64,000 nt of DNA, from contig CALETE010000001.1 in the NCBI GenBank assembly GCA_937920085.1, forward strand, positions 40,225 through 104,224. Reading direction: 5' to 3'. The stretch is from an uncultured Alphaproteobacteria bacterium. Its GTDB lineage: Bacteria > Pseudomonadota > Alphaproteobacteria > Caulobacterales > Caulobacteraceae. The translations under genes and the position numbers were made by a program. Every line of letters begins with the position of its first letter. The first letter of the stretch is position 1. The notes beneath the pieces are model-generated. The model saw only the letters and a program-made list of their open reading frames with translations, was not told where the DNA came from and made no database searches. This document shows, in pieces, positions 8,295 through 17,342 of the stretch.

Positions 8295-9311
8295 ATGGAT
8301 AGGAGAAAGACCCGAATCGCGGTGGCGGGGGCAGGTGCCTTCGGGCTGGCTATTGCCTGGAGCCTTGCCAAGGCAGGCTTCGAAGTTTCGGTCTTCGATC
8401 CGGCGCAGACCAACGCCTCTCGTGTCGCGGCCGGTATGCTTGCTCCGGTTTTTGAAACCATCTTTGATGCCGAGGATGATGGCCATTTTCCCTTGCTGAT
8501 GGCGGCCCGGGATCTCTGGCCTGTGCTGGCAGGGCAGGTGGGGATCGACCTGGATCGACGCGGAGCCCTGGTGGTCGGTAACCCCGAATTTTTGGCGCAG
8601 GTGTCCCATGGCATTCGTCAGCTGGGCCTCTTCTTCGAGAGTCGACCGAGATCTGACCTCGACACTGAATTTCCGGGCCTTAGTCCGTCTTTTCAAGAAG
8701 GGCTACTGACCCGCGAGGATTGGCGACTGGAGCCTATTTCCGCGATGTCTGCCCTGCGCAAGGCCGCGATTGTGGCGGGGGTCGTGTTTCATGATCGGGC
8801 CGCGATCGGTCTGGAAGGTTGCGACAAGCTGATCATCGCCACCGGGGCTGGGCGGGACTTGATCTCTATGGTGCCCCTTTTGGGAGTTATCACGCCCATT
8901 AAGGGGCAGATACTGCGATCAAAAGGACGGGGCTTTGACGGCGTGCTGCGCCTACCCAGTGGTTATTGCGTCGGTGGGGCCGGCGAGCTGGCCGTCGGGG
9001 CCACTATGGAGCCTGGGCATAGCGATCTGGAGCCGACAGCTCAGGCCAGAACGCGGCTTGAGGGCCTCGCCCGGGAAGCTTTTCCGGCCCAGGCCTTCGC
9101 CTTCGAAGCCCAGGTCGGGGTGCGGGCTGCAACCCCTGACGGCCTGCCCATGGTTGGCGTAACGTCTGACCCGAAGGTCCTCCTGGCCGTCGGTGCCCGT
9201 CGCAATGGCTGGCTTCTTGCGCCCCTGGCCGCGCAGATCATCACAGCTTGCCTGACGGAGGGTGAGGTGGGGCCATATGGTTGCCTGTTGGACCCCATGC
9301 GTTTCATCTAA
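8295..9311 (+). CDS. thiO: FAD-dependent glycine oxidase, ThiO-like (338 aa)
   Basis: D-amino-acid-oxidase-family flavoprotein. FAD binds at the Rossmann motif GAGAFG (residues 12-17), and the C-terminal family motif lies around VGVRAATPDGLPMVG and ARRNGWLLAPLAA. ThiO oxidises glycine to iminoacetate for the thiazole ring of thiamine in aerobic bacteria. The start ATG 8295 places the Rossmann strand at the usual distance from the N-terminus; the frame is open upstream but lacks homology. No other thi gene and no TPP riboswitch are visible nearby, so a related amine oxidase role is possible. The acyl-CoA dehydrogenase gene begins 14 bases after the stop, suggesting co-transcription. Confidence 0.78.
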   Translation: MDRRKTRIAVAGAGAFGLAIAWSLAKAGFEVSVFDPAQTNASRVAAGMLAPVFETIFDAEDDGHFPLLMAARDLWPVLAGQVGIDLDRRGALVVGNPEFLAQVSHGIRQLGLFFESRPRSDLDTEFPGLSPSFQEGLLTREDWRLEPISAMSALRKAAIVAGVVFHDRAAIGLEGCDKLIIATGAGRDLISMVPLLGVITPIKGQILRSKGRGFDGVLRLPSGYCVGGAGELAVGATMEPGHSDLEPTAQARTRLEGLAREAFPAQAFAFEAQVGVRAATPDGLPMVGVTSDPKVLLAVGARRNGWLLAPLAAQIITACLTEGEVGPYGCLLDPMRFI

Positions 9312-9325
9312 GTCTCGGAGCAACC

Positions 9326-10495
9326 ATGTCCGCCTTTGATTTCACCGACGAGCAGGAAGCTATCCGCGAGAGCGTCAGCCGGGTCTGCGCCCGCTTTGAC
9401 GCGGACTACTGGCGCAGGACCGACGAGACCGGCGAATTTCCAGAGGCCTTTATCGCTGCCATGGCCGAGGGCGGCTGGTTTGGAACCGTCATGCCGCAGG
9501 ATCTGGGCGGAGCGGGCCTTGGCCTGACCGAGGCCTCGATCATGATGCAGGCCGTGGCCCAGTCCGGCGCGGGTTTCACCGGTGCCAGCGCCATGCACCT
9601 GAATATCTTTGGGCCCATGCCCGTGGCCAAATACGGCTCTGAAGCCCTGAAGAAGAAGGCCATTCCGCGGATCATCTCCGGCGAAGACAAGATCTGCATC
9701 GGCATTACCGAGCCGGACTCCGGCCTCGATACCACCAGCCTGACCACCAGGGCCGTGCGGACCAATGGCGGCTATGTGATCTCGGGCCGCAAGGTCTGGA
9801 CCACCATGGCCCAGCGGGCCAACAAGATCCTGATCATTGCCCGCACAACACCGAAAGAGGAATGCGCCAAGCCGGCTCAGGGCCTTAGCCTGTTCTATAC
9901 CGATTTCGACAGGTCGCGGATCAGCGCTACGGTTATTCCGAAGATGGGGCGCAAGGCCATCGAGTCCAACAGCGTCTTCATCGACAATCTCGAAGTCCCG
10001 GCCGAGGACCTGATCGGCGAAGAGGGCAAGGGCTTTTACTATCTGATGGACGGCCTCAATCCTGAGCGTGTGCTGTTTGCCGCAGAGGCGGTGGGTCTGG
10101 GCCGCGCCGCCCTGGCTCGGGCTGCCAACTACGCCAAGGAACGGGTGGTCTTTGGCCGCCCCATTGGGCAGAACCAGGGTATAGCCCATCCCCTGGCCAA
10201 GGCCTGGATCGAGCTGGAGGCGGCAAACCTGCTGGCCTTCAAGGCTGCTGCCCTGTTCGACGCCGGCAAGGAGTGTGGCGCTGAGGCCAATGGTGCCAAG
10301 TATCTGGGGGCGGAAGCGGGCTTCAACGCCTGTGAGACGGCGATCTTGACCCACGGCGGTATGGGCTATGCCAAGGAATATGACGTCGAACGCTATTTCC
10401 GCGAGGCCATGATCGCCCGGATCGCCCCCATCAGCCGCGAAATGGTGTTCAATTTCATCGCCGAACGAGTCCTAGGTCTGGCCAAGAGCTACTGA
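9326..10495 (+). CDS. Acyl-CoA dehydrogenase (389 aa)
   Basis: Complete three-domain acyl-CoA dehydrogenase. The N-terminal helical domain starts with FDFTDEQEAIRESVSRV; the middle beta-domain has the signature ICIGITEPDSGLDTTSLTT; and the C-terminal helical domain has FGRPIGQNQGIAHPLAKAW and the ACADS_2-like segment THGGMGYAKEYDVERYFREAMIARI. The enzyme oxidises an acyl-CoA at the alpha-beta bond with FAD, passing electrons to ETF. ATG 9326 is preceded by GGAGCAACC, a good ribosome-binding site, and gives the usual family N-terminus. Chain-length specificity cannot be told. Confidence 0.93.
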   Translation: MSAFDFTDEQEAIRESVSRVCARFDADYWRRTDETGEFPEAFIAAMAEGGWFGTVMPQDLGGAGLGLTEASIMMQAVAQSGAGFTGASAMHLNIFGPMPVAKYGSEALKKKAIPRIISGEDKICIGITEPDSGLDTTSLTTRAVRTNGGYVISGRKVWTTMAQRANKILIIARTTPKEECAKPAQGLSLFYTDFDRSRISATVIPKMGRKAIESNSVFIDNLEVPAEDLIGEEGKGFYYLMDGLNPERVLFAAEAVGLGRAALARAANYAKERVVFGRPIGQNQGIAHPLAKAWIELEAANLLAFKAAALFDAGKECGAEANGAKYLGAEAGFNACETAILTHGGMGYAKEYDVERYFREAMIARIAPISREMVFNFIAERVLGLAKSY

Positions 10496-10540
10496 CGAGG
10501 GATCAGGTCAGCTCCACCGACAAAACCCGGCAGATTTCAG

Positions 10541-10565
10541 TATGGTTAGCGCGGCGTTAACCATA
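10541..10565. promoter_or_regulatory. Inverted repeat overlapping a CtrA-like site upstream of the transglycosylase gene
   Basis: Arms TATGGTTA (10541-10548) and TAACCATA (10558-10565) form an inverted repeat with a 9-base spacer. Within it, TTAG-N7-TTAA (10546-10560) matches the CtrA full-site consensus TTAA-N7-TTAA with one mismatch. It ends 19 bases before the transglycosylase start codon, which suits an operator or promoter element. CtrA is the cell-cycle master regulator of Caulobacterales; binding here is not shown. Confidence 0.4.
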
Positions 10566-10584
10566 CCTGCGCCACACACAGCCC

Positions 10585-11433
10585 ATGGCTATTCAGGGAT
10601 TGCGAGGGGTCGTAGAGGCGGCCATTCAGCGGGCGTCGACCGCCACGGGCGTCGACTTCACCTTCCTGATGAAGACTGCCAATCGCGAGAGCAGCTTCAA
10701 TCCCAAGGCCAAGGCCGCCACATCTTCAGCTGCCGGCCTGTTTCAATTTGTGGATCAGACCTGGCTTTCGACCCTCAAGCAGCATGGAACCAAGTACGGC
10801 TATGGCCGCTACGCGGAACTGATCACCAAGGGTTCAGACGGCCGCTATCATGTGGAGGGTGCTGACGCCCGCAAGGCTGTCATGGACCTTAAGCTAGATC
10901 CCCATGCGTCGTCGCTGATGGCGGGGGAGCTGGCCTCGGATCATGCGTCTTATCTCCGTGGGCGAACGGGGCGGGCACCGACCGGCGGCGAACTCTATGC
11001 CGCCCATTTTCTGGGGCCGCAGGGGTCAGCTCGACTGATCGAAGCCGTGCAAACTCGACCTGGAGCAACAGCAGCCAGTCTGTTTCCGGAAGCTGCCACA
11101 TCCAATAAGTCGATTTTCTACCACGATGGTCGCCCTGCCACGGTCGGTGAAGTCTACGCAAATCTAACCCGCGCAGCTGGCAGTGGGGACGCGCACATGC
11201 CGGTCGCGGCACCCGACTCTGGGTTTATTCAATATGCCTCAGCCCGCCAGGCCGACCGCAAGCGCGAGCAGGATCAATTGGTCGATCTGATCCTTCGGGG
11301 CTCGCAGAGCGCTGATACGCTGGACAGTGTCGGCGGCGGCGGCGGTTCGAGCACCAGCCGACTGTCGGGGTCTATGTTCTCGACCGAAATGCTGCGGGTC
11401 CTGTCAGACGCCACCCGCGATCAGCGGAATTGA
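10585..11433 (+). CDS. Lytic transglycosylase domain protein (282 aa)
   Basis: SLT-type peptidoglycan lytic transglycosylase. The catalytic glutamate is expected at Glu35 in RESSFNP, followed by AKAATSSAAGLFQFVDQTWL, the family's second motif with the conserved A-x-G-L-F/M-Q. There is no clear signal peptide, as is seen for related alphaproteobacterial flagellar or cell-cycle transglycosylases. The C-terminal third is low-homology, with a glycine/serine linker (VGGGGGSSTSR). The upstream palindrome with a CtrA-like core suggests cell-cycle control. It cleaves the MurNAc-GlcNAc bond; its physiological role is unknown. Confidence 0.85.
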   Translation: MAIQGLRGVVEAAIQRASTATGVDFTFLMKTANRESSFNPKAKAATSSAAGLFQFVDQTWLSTLKQHGTKYGYGRYAELITKGSDGRYHVEGADARKAVMDLKLDPHASSLMAGELASDHASYLRGRTGRAPTGGELYAAHFLGPQGSARLIEAVQTRPGATAASLFPEAATSNKSIFYHDGRPATVGEVYANLTRAAGSGDAHMPVAAPDSGFIQYASARQADRKREQDQLVDLILRGSQSADTLDSVGGGGGSSTSRLSGSMFSTEMLRVLSDATRDQRN

Positions 11434-11437
11434 GCGC

Positions 11438-12634
11438 CTAGGCGGCAGCCCCGTCAGCGATCATGGCCTCGATTTCCTGCGCGCTATAGCCCAATTCTCC
11501 CAGCACAGTTTTGGTATGCTGACCAATGGCCGGATAGGCCGGGCGTACAGACATTTCGGCACCCGGGAAGAGGGCTGGGGCTGCGGGTGATCGATAGGTG
11601 CCCCCCTGACCATCCTCCACCTCAACCCATGCACCAGCTGCTGTCGCCTGGGGATCAGCGGCGACTTCGGCTGGGGTTTGGACAGGTGCCCAGACTTGGT
11701 CTGCATCATTAAGGCGCTTAGCGATCTCTTCGAAGTCTAAGGCCCCGAAGGCGGCCTCCAGTTCGGCCACCAGGGCCATGGCGTTGGCCTTACGGGCCTT
11801 GCCTGTGGCAAACCGCTCATCATTCACTAGGTCGGGACGCCCCGCGACCGGGGCAAGGAGCTGCCAGTCTGCGTTTCCACTGCGGGGATTGAGGACGAAC
11901 CACTTCTCGTCGCGGCTTTGATAGAAGTTAGCCAGGGGATCAAATGGGTCCTTACGGGACCGATTTGAGGCCAAGCGTCCCAAGGACAATTGCACAGCCA
12001 TGTCAGAGCTGACCGTATAGATCCCTGTGGCCAACAAGGACGTTTGGACATAGCGCCCTTGTCCCGTCTGTTCTCGCTCATAGAGCGCGGCGAGGATTGC
12101 AGAGACGGTGGCCAGTGAGGTGGTGTGATCGCCCACCCCAGTGCGCAGAATGAAGGGTTCCGACCCCTTTGGCGTGTGCATCCGCGCGACGCCGGCCCTG
12201 GACCAGAAGGCGGTGACGTCAAAGCCCGGCTTATCGGCGTCTGGGCCTTCCAGCCCATAGCCAGTGACGGCGGCATAAACCAGTCGAGGATTGGCGGCCC
12301 GCAGGGTCGCCTCGTCCAGGCCCGAGCGCTTGAGGGCGGCAGGTCTGACATTGGTGATGAAGACATCGGCTGACGCGGCCAGTTTGGCGAGGGCATCACG
12401 ACCAGCTGGCTTGGAAGTGTCCAGGGCCACAGCGCGCTTGCCGCGATTGTCCACGGCAAAGGTTGGGTTGCCTGCAAAGGCATTCTTGGCGTCTGCAAAG
12501 GCATTGCGCATGGGATCCCCCTGAGCGCGTTCAACCTTTGTCACCTCGGCGCCCCAGTCGCCTAAAATTCCAGCCGCACCCGGCGCAGCAATATAGGTGG
12601 CAAACTCGACGACTTTCAGACCCTTAAGCAGCAC
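11438..12634 (-). CDS. Class III CoA-transferase, CaiB/BaiF family (398 aa)
   Basis: Family III CoA transferase. The N-terminal block LLKGLKVVEFATYIAAPGAAGILGDWGAEVTKVE, the segment NRGKRAVALD, and GVGDHTTSLATVSAILAALYER with the catalytic-type aspartate in GDHT are all characteristic. These enzymes move CoA between organic acids through an acyl-aspartyl intermediate, or act as racemases (AMACR subfamily). The length is normal. It converges on the transglycosylase gene with a 4-base gap. With an acyl-CoA dehydrogenase 1 kb away it may serve activation of a fatty or aromatic acid, but the substrate is unknown. Confidence 0.92.
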   Translation of the reverse strand: MLLKGLKVVEFATYIAAPGAAGILGDWGAEVTKVERAQGDPMRNAFADAKNAFAGNPTFAVDNRGKRAVALDTSKPAGRDALAKLAASADVFITNVRPAALKRSGLDEATLRAANPRLVYAAVTGYGLEGPDADKPGFDVTAFWSRAGVARMHTPKGSEPFILRTGVGDHTTSLATVSAILAALYEREQTGQGRYVQTSLLATGIYTVSSDMAVQLSLGRLASNRSRKDPFDPLANFYQSRDEKWFVLNPRSGNADWQLLAPVAGRPDLVNDERFATGKARKANAMALVAELEAAFGALDFEEIAKRLNDADQVWAPVQTPAEVAADPQATAAGAWVEVEDGQGGTYRSPAAPALFPGAEMSVRPAYPAIGQHTKTVLGELGYSAQEIEAMIADGAAA

Positions 12635-12700
12635 GACATCCCCCCGGCACAGTGTGTTGGCATCATAGTGAAGGCTTCGCCCAAATGTCTCAAGGCGTGA

Positions 12701-14500
12701 TCAACTAGCTAGACGCAGGTTTGGTGATGTCGACGGCCTTGCGGCAAGCGCATCGGCGAGGGCGCGGCTCAGGGCGACAGCGGTGACAGGCTTGCGAAGG
12801 ATCGCGTCTGCGCCGCAATCTCTGCAAGCTTTGGCCTGCTCGGCGCTACCGTCGATAACCGCGATGATCGGGACCCTAGCGGCGGGACCGTCAATACGAC
12901 GGATATCGGCGATGGTCTCCGAACCCTCCAAACCGGGCAGATCGCCGTCAATCATGATCAGGTCGAGCTCGCAAAGTCGCGCCAGATCCAAAGCCCTGCG
13001 ACCGGTGGAGGTTTGAATTACCTGATGGCCAATTTGTTCGAGTGCGGCGCGTAACATCGCCGCCGCAAGGGCGTCATCCTCTGCACAGAGGACCCGCAAT
13101 GTGTCACGCTCTGGAGCCTGAGACGCTGCGACCTGCGGATAATCGACCAAGGAGAGCGGTTTGGCATGCGGATCAAAGGGAAGCTCTAGCCGAAAGCAGC
13201 AGCCGACACCGACCGCGCTTAGACCAGATAAGCTGCCACCCATCAGGTGCGCCAACTCCTTGGATAGAGAAAGGCCAAGGCCGGCCCCAGACGTCCCGGC
13301 GTTCGTCCGCCCAATGCGCTGGAAGGGTTCAAAGGCCCTGTTGAGTTCCTCAGCGTCTAGGCCAGGCCCTGTATCAACGACTTCGACAAGGATGCGCGCG
13401 GACTCGTTCAACTTAAGTCGGACTTCAACACGGCCACGCACTGTATATTTCAACCCATTGGCAATCAGGTGTGCCAGGATTTCGCTCACGCGGTTTACGT
13501 CGCCGAGGGCTGCGCCGCCAACGGCTTCCAAGTCGGGGTCGACAAAGACCTGCAGTTCCAGACCCTTTGCGGTCGCGACGGATCTTTGCGCCGCCACCAT
13601 ATTCCGGACCAGGTCTGCAAGGGCGATTGGCGTTCGGTTCACCGTCAATCCGCCTGTCACTGCGGTCTCAGAATCCAAGGTCGTATTCAGGGTTTTGATC
13701 AAGTCATTGGCCGCTTTCAGGGCGTCGGCGACCTGTTCTCTTGGCAGCCCGCTGCGATGACTGCGGTCGGCGGCGGCGGTCAGCAATTGCGTCACACCGG
13801 TCAGGCCATTGCGGATTTCGTGGCTCAGGGTCGCGACGAGGTCAGATTTCGATTGCGCTATGCGGCGGGCGTCGTCGACCGCGCCAGCGCGCTCTGCGAT
13901 CAGCACGTCCCGATCGGCTGCCAACTCAAACTGGCGGCGCAGGACCCGGTTGAAAATGAAGGCCAGGGCGAGGCAAAGGGCGAATGCACCCTGGGATATC
14001 AAAGCCAGATCGTCTGACTCCTTGTTTGTACCGAGCAAGATCAATGGGGTCGCAGCTGCAGCGGGTCCAACGATCAGCAGGCTGGGAAGCCAAGGTGCCG
14101 AGAAGAATAGAACGAGGATCGCAGCGGCCAGGGACATGAGCAGCAAAGAGTCTCGCATGGGGCCCGCGCGATCCGCAAACACAGCGATTTCCGCCACAGC
14201 GAGGGACCAGACCAGCCCACAGGCCACCTGAATCTGCCCTCTCATGACGATCTTGTCTTTTGAGGACGCCCCTTTGATCCAGGAGATCGCGGCATAGAAA
14301 ATACCCCAGGCCGCCGCGAATATGGCGAAGCTGATGCTCATCCATGCCGAATTCGGTGCGAGGCTTCCCCCCCAAACAAAGATGGGAAGGCAGATCGCAA
14401 AGGTCGCCAAAGCATGGGGTAATAGGGCCGCTTGAGCTTCAAGGGCCAGTTTGGTCAGCGCCAATTCTTTACGCGTTTCCAAAGTTAATTTTTCTTGCAT
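12701..14500 (-). CDS. Membrane hybrid sensor histidine kinase with receiver domain (599 aa)
   Basis: The N-terminal ~190 residues hold about six hydrophobic segments and no periplasmic sensor domain. They are followed by a HisKA domain with the phospho-accepting histidine in LVATLSHEIRNGL (His227), a HATPase_c domain (N-box LIANGLKYT, G1 DTGPGL, G2 GAGLGLSLSKEL) and a C-terminal receiver domain whose phospho-acceptor is Asp518 in IMIDGDLPGLEG. ATG 14500 (MQEKLTLETR) is preferred over the upstream 14542. A free Hpt protein gene lies 2.3 kb away, so a His-Asp-His phosphorelay is possible. The stimulus is unknown. Confidence 0.9.
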   Translation of the reverse strand: MQEKLTLETRKELALTKLALEAQAALLPHALATFAICLPIFVWGGSLAPNSAWMSISFAIFAAAWGIFYAAISWIKGASSKDKIVMRGQIQVACGLVWSLAVAEIAVFADRAGPMRDSLLLMSLAAAILVLFFSAPWLPSLLIVGPAAAATPLILLGTNKESDDLALISQGAFALCLALAFIFNRVLRRQFELAADRDVLIAERAGAVDDARRIAQSKSDLVATLSHEIRNGLTGVTQLLTAAADRSHRSGLPREQVADALKAANDLIKTLNTTLDSETAVTGGLTVNRTPIALADLVRNMVAAQRSVATAKGLELQVFVDPDLEAVGGAALGDVNRVSEILAHLIANGLKYTVRGRVEVRLKLNESARILVEVVDTGPGLDAEELNRAFEPFQRIGRTNAGTSGAGLGLSLSKELAHLMGGSLSGLSAVGVGCCFRLELPFDPHAKPLSLVDYPQVAASQAPERDTLRVLCAEDDALAAAMLRAALEQIGHQVIQTSTGRRALDLARLCELDLIMIDGDLPGLEGSETIADIRRIDGPAARVPIIAVIDGSAEQAKACRDCGADAILRKPVTAVALSRALADALAARPSTSPNLRLAS

Positions 14501-14701
14501 CAAGTCGGCCGGATCCAAAGGGCAAGCGGGGATTTTCCACACCTAAGACCTCAAAGTTTGCAATAGGTTACGGCTCTACCTTGACGTTTAAGAATTTGTT
14601 CGATGGAACCGACTTCCCTGAGGCTTCGAAACCGTTCATTAAGCCTAACGACTGATTATCGTGCGATAGGGGTATTCCCTTCGGGATCAATTGAGGCTGG
14701 C

Positions 14702-15850
14702 ATGTCGACCACAAGAGCCGCGCTGACGGATGAAGACGTCCGGATGCTGGTGAAGGGCGTGACGCCAGATGAGCGCGCCATCGCGGCCCACAAAATCTGT
14801 CGCTATGTTGATCGTGATGACCTGACTGGCGAGGAACGGGCCCGCGCCGAGGAAATCTTGCGGGTGATGGCGCAAGACGCCACCGAACTGGTTCGCCGTG
14901 CCCTGGCTGTTACTCTGAAGGCATCTCCGATGGTTCCTCGGGATGTGGCCCTGCGGCTGTCTCGGGACATTGATAGTATCGCCCTACCCATGCTTTCCAT
15001 GTCCCCAGTATTCACTGACGAGGACTTGGTTGAAATCGTACGCCTTGGGGATCCCGTCCGGCAGGTGGTGATCGCTAAGCGTCCAAGAGTGTCGAAAATC
15101 TTGAGCGCGTCCATTGTCGAGCATGGGGTTGAAAGGGCTGTTGAGGCGGTTTGTGCCAATGACAATGCCGACCTCGCCGAGAGCACTCTGCAAGACGTGT
15201 TGGTCCGGTTTGAAGAGTCAGAGCGTGTCTTGGCAGCCGTTGCCTATCGACAAGTCCTGCCCCTAGCGGTCACTGAAAAATTGATCGACATGGTCGGCGA
15301 CACGGTTCGCGATCATTTGTTGAACCACCATGAAATTTCCGCTGAACTGGCCCTGGACATTGCCTTGGGTGCCAAGGAGCGAGCAACCATCGACTTGGTC
15401 GATCAGGCGGGAAAGTCAGGTGATATTCGCAGCTTTGTCGCCCACCTGCACAAGCATGACCGGCTGACAGCTTCCTTGCTTCTGCGGGCCTTGGCACATG
15501 GGCACATGTCCTTTTTCGAGTGGGGCCTAGCGGAAATGGCAGCCATTCCCCATCACAGAACTTGGATGATGGTTCACGATGCCGGTGTGCTGGGCCTCCG
15601 CGCGATTTATGAGCGGACAGGCCTGCCTGCGCGGTTGTTTCCGGCATTCCGCGCGGCGGTCGACACGTTTCATTCCATGGAGTTTGACGGCGGCGCTAAG
15701 GACCGCGAGAGGTTCCAGGAGGCCATGCTCCAGCGCTTTCTGACCCAACCTGTCCATGTGGCAAAGGAAGATGTCGAGTACCTGCTCGACAAAATGGACC
15801 GTCTGACGACGGAAACCCGCTCAGAGAAACGGCCCGCTCTGGCCAGATAG
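14702..15850 (+). CDS. DUF2336 domain-containing protein (382 aa)
   Basis: Alpha-helical, HEAT-like protein matching the alphaproteobacterial DUF2336 family (for example VSKILSASIVEHG and VRDHLLNHHEISAELALDIAL). The molecular role of the family is not known; it often appears near two-component genes in Caulobacterales and Rhodospirillales. The ATG at 14702 is chosen because the 33 upstream codons lack homology. It is divergent from the hybrid kinase, and the NUDIX gene follows after 43 bases. A second DUF2336 gene lies at 18160-19230, separated by signalling genes, which suggests a functional link to phosphorelay signalling (inference). Confidence 0.82.
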   Translation: MSTTRAALTDEDVRMLVKGVTPDERAIAAHKICRYVDRDDLTGEERARAEEILRVMAQDATELVRRALAVTLKASPMVPRDVALRLSRDIDSIALPMLSMSPVFTDEDLVEIVRLGDPVRQVVIAKRPRVSKILSASIVEHGVERAVEAVCANDNADLAESTLQDVLVRFEESERVLAAVAYRQVLPLAVTEKLIDMVGDTVRDHLLNHHEISAELALDIALGAKERATIDLVDQAGKSGDIRSFVAHLHKHDRLTASLLLRALAHGHMSFFEWGLAEMAAIPHHRTWMMVHDAGVLGLRAIYERTGLPARLFPAFRAAVDTFHSMEFDGGAKDRERFQEAMLQRFLTQPVHVAKEDVEYLLDKMDRLTTETRSEKRPALAR

Positions 15851-15893
15851 CGAGTCTCTTGCTTTACCCCGCTGAGGTGGCCAATCTGGCGAA

Positions 15894-16691
15894 ATGACCG
15901 ACACAGCCCCTCGCATTGCACCCGACAGCGAAATTAAGCCTGCCGCCACGATACTGATCTTGCGTGACGACCCGGTGTTTGAGGTGCTGATGGTCAAGCG
16001 CCATCATCAGATCGACTTCGCCTCAGGGGCTCTGGTATTTCCCGGTGGTAAGACCCACTCCGGCGACGATGACCCGGCCTGGACCGATCACATCCTAGGC
16101 GGCGAAGACCACGATCTCATTCAACGGGGCCTTAGGATCGCTGCGATCCGCGAGGTGTTTGAGGAGGCAGGTATCCTCCTGGCGCGTCGCACGGATGGCT
16201 CAGCTATGGGCGATCAGGTTGCGCCCATGGAAGTACGACAGGCTGTAGACGCTGGAAAGACGGCCTTTCTGGACGTGGTGCGGGACCTAGACGCCAAGCT
16301 TGATCTCAACAGCCTCACCGTTTTTGCCCGTTGGATCACACCGCCCATGACCCCCAAGCGGTTCGACACCTGGTTCTATGTGGCCCATGCGCCGGCAGAC
16401 CAGTTAGCTGCCTGTGATGGCCGCGAGACCGTTGACGCTGAATGGATCGCACCGTCGGAGGTTCTGCGCTTGGCCGAGGCTGGCGAGCGCAAGGTCATCT
16501 TCCCAACACGCATGAATGTGAAGCTTTTGGCCGAGGCGGCAAGTGCTGACGACTGTATCGCCCGCGCCCGCGCGCGAACCTTGGTGACGGTCCGTCCTGA
16601 GATGAAGGATACGCCCAATGGCAAGGTCTTGGCCCTGCCACCGGATGCTGGTTATGGGATTGTCGAAGAGCCCCTCGCCAACGTCATGTAG
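15894..16691 (+). CDS. NUDIX hydrolase, NUDT7/NUDT19-like (265 aa)
   Basis: NUDIX-fold pyrophosphatase. The Nudix box region RIAAIREVFEEAGILL provides the R-E-x-x-E-E-x-G core that binds metal, and an expanded insert follows FPGGKTHSGDD before the box. This spacing and the C-terminal segment MTPKRFDTWFYVAHAP resemble the NUDT19/NUDT7 group, which includes CoA diphosphatases. A role in hydrolysing CoA or acyl-CoA derivatives is therefore possible but unproven. The gene follows the DUF2336 gene on the same strand and ends at a hairpin terminator. Confidence 0.85.
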   Translation: MTDTAPRIAPDSEIKPAATILILRDDPVFEVLMVKRHHQIDFASGALVFPGGKTHSGDDDPAWTDHILGGEDHDLIQRGLRIAAIREVFEEAGILLARRTDGSAMGDQVAPMEVRQAVDAGKTAFLDVVRDLDAKLDLNSLTVFARWITPPMTPKRFDTWFYVAHAPADQLAACDGRETVDAEWIAPSEVLRLAEAGERKVIFPTRMNVKLLAEAASADDCIARARARTLVTVRPEMKDTPNGKVLALPPDAGYGIVEEPLANVM

Positions 16692-16740
16692 GCGGGGAAG
16701 CTGGCCCGACCGACGGGACCCAGGGATTAATATGATCGGC

Positions 16741-16780
16741 AGGGCTGTCTTGAAAGAGACGAAGGGTCTCTTGCCCTTTT
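16741..16780 (+). terminator. Hairpin terminator after the NUDIX gene
   Basis: AAGAGAC (16754-16760) pairs with GTCTCTT (16766-16772) around a 5-base loop. An outer AGGGC/GCCCT stem (16741-16745 with 16773-16777) is followed by a run of T. It lies between the convergent NUDIX and Hpt genes and touches the Hpt stop codon. Confidence 0.7.
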
Positions 16781-17261
16781 AGCCGCCAAACTCCGCGACA
16801 CTCTTTTCAAGCTCAGCGATCAAGGCACGACCGACATCGTTTTCGTCGGTCTTGATATCGTTGCGCACAGCGGCCTTGATGGCGTTGATATGGGCATCGA
16901 TCAGCATCATCGGCGCATGGAGGCGCTTTTCTTTGTCGTCGATCAGCTTGCAAAGTGAGGCGCTGAACTGGGTGACAATTGGAAAGCCATAGGTCGTGCC
17001 CAATCCTTTGAGATCATGACAACGGAGATAAAGGAACTCCATGGCTTCCACGGTCTGACCTTCGTTCTTTACACGCAGGCGCGCACCATCCAGCTTAACG
17101 ACCTCGTCATTCAGCCATTGGGCAAAATTTCCAGATAAACTCTGCAGCGCCGCCTCAGCTTTAGCGATGGCTGCAGGATCAATGGCATTAAATCGACCGC
17201 CGATTTTCTCGCGCAGGGCGTTTGACGCGGGAATCACCTCGACCGGCTTCTCTTGGCTCAC
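16779..17261 (-). CDS. Hpt (histidine phosphotransfer) domain protein (160 aa)
   Basis: Small helical phosphotransfer protein. The Hpt signature HDLKGLGTTYG places the phosphorylated histidine at residue 82, followed by a second helix (FSASLCKLIDDKE). It has no receiver or kinase domain, so it would shuttle phosphoryl groups between a hybrid kinase receiver and a response regulator. It lies downstream of NAD kinase and DUF2336 on the same strand (spacing 81 and 34 bases), so the three may be co-transcribed. A hybrid kinase with a C-terminal receiver is encoded 2.3 kb away and is a candidate partner. Confidence 0.85.
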   Translation of the reverse strand: MSQEKPVEVIPASNALREKIGGRFNAIDPAAIAKAEAALQSLSGNFAQWLNDEVVKLDGARLRVKNEGQTVEAMEFLYLRCHDLKGLGTTYGFPIVTQFSASLCKLIDDKEKRLHAPMMLIDAHINAIKAAVRNDIKTDENDVGRALIAELEKSVAEFGG

Positions 17262-17342
17262 AACTTGACCTTTTAGTTTCTGCTCGTTCAGGATGTTAAA
17301 TTGGACGGGTTAACAACTTATGATACGGTAACCCGAGGTATT

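Noticed and set aside
9308..10354. Long minus-strand open frame (348 codons)
   Set aside because: Antisense to the acyl-CoA dehydrogenase gene; composition is typical of a shadow frame in GC-rich DNA.
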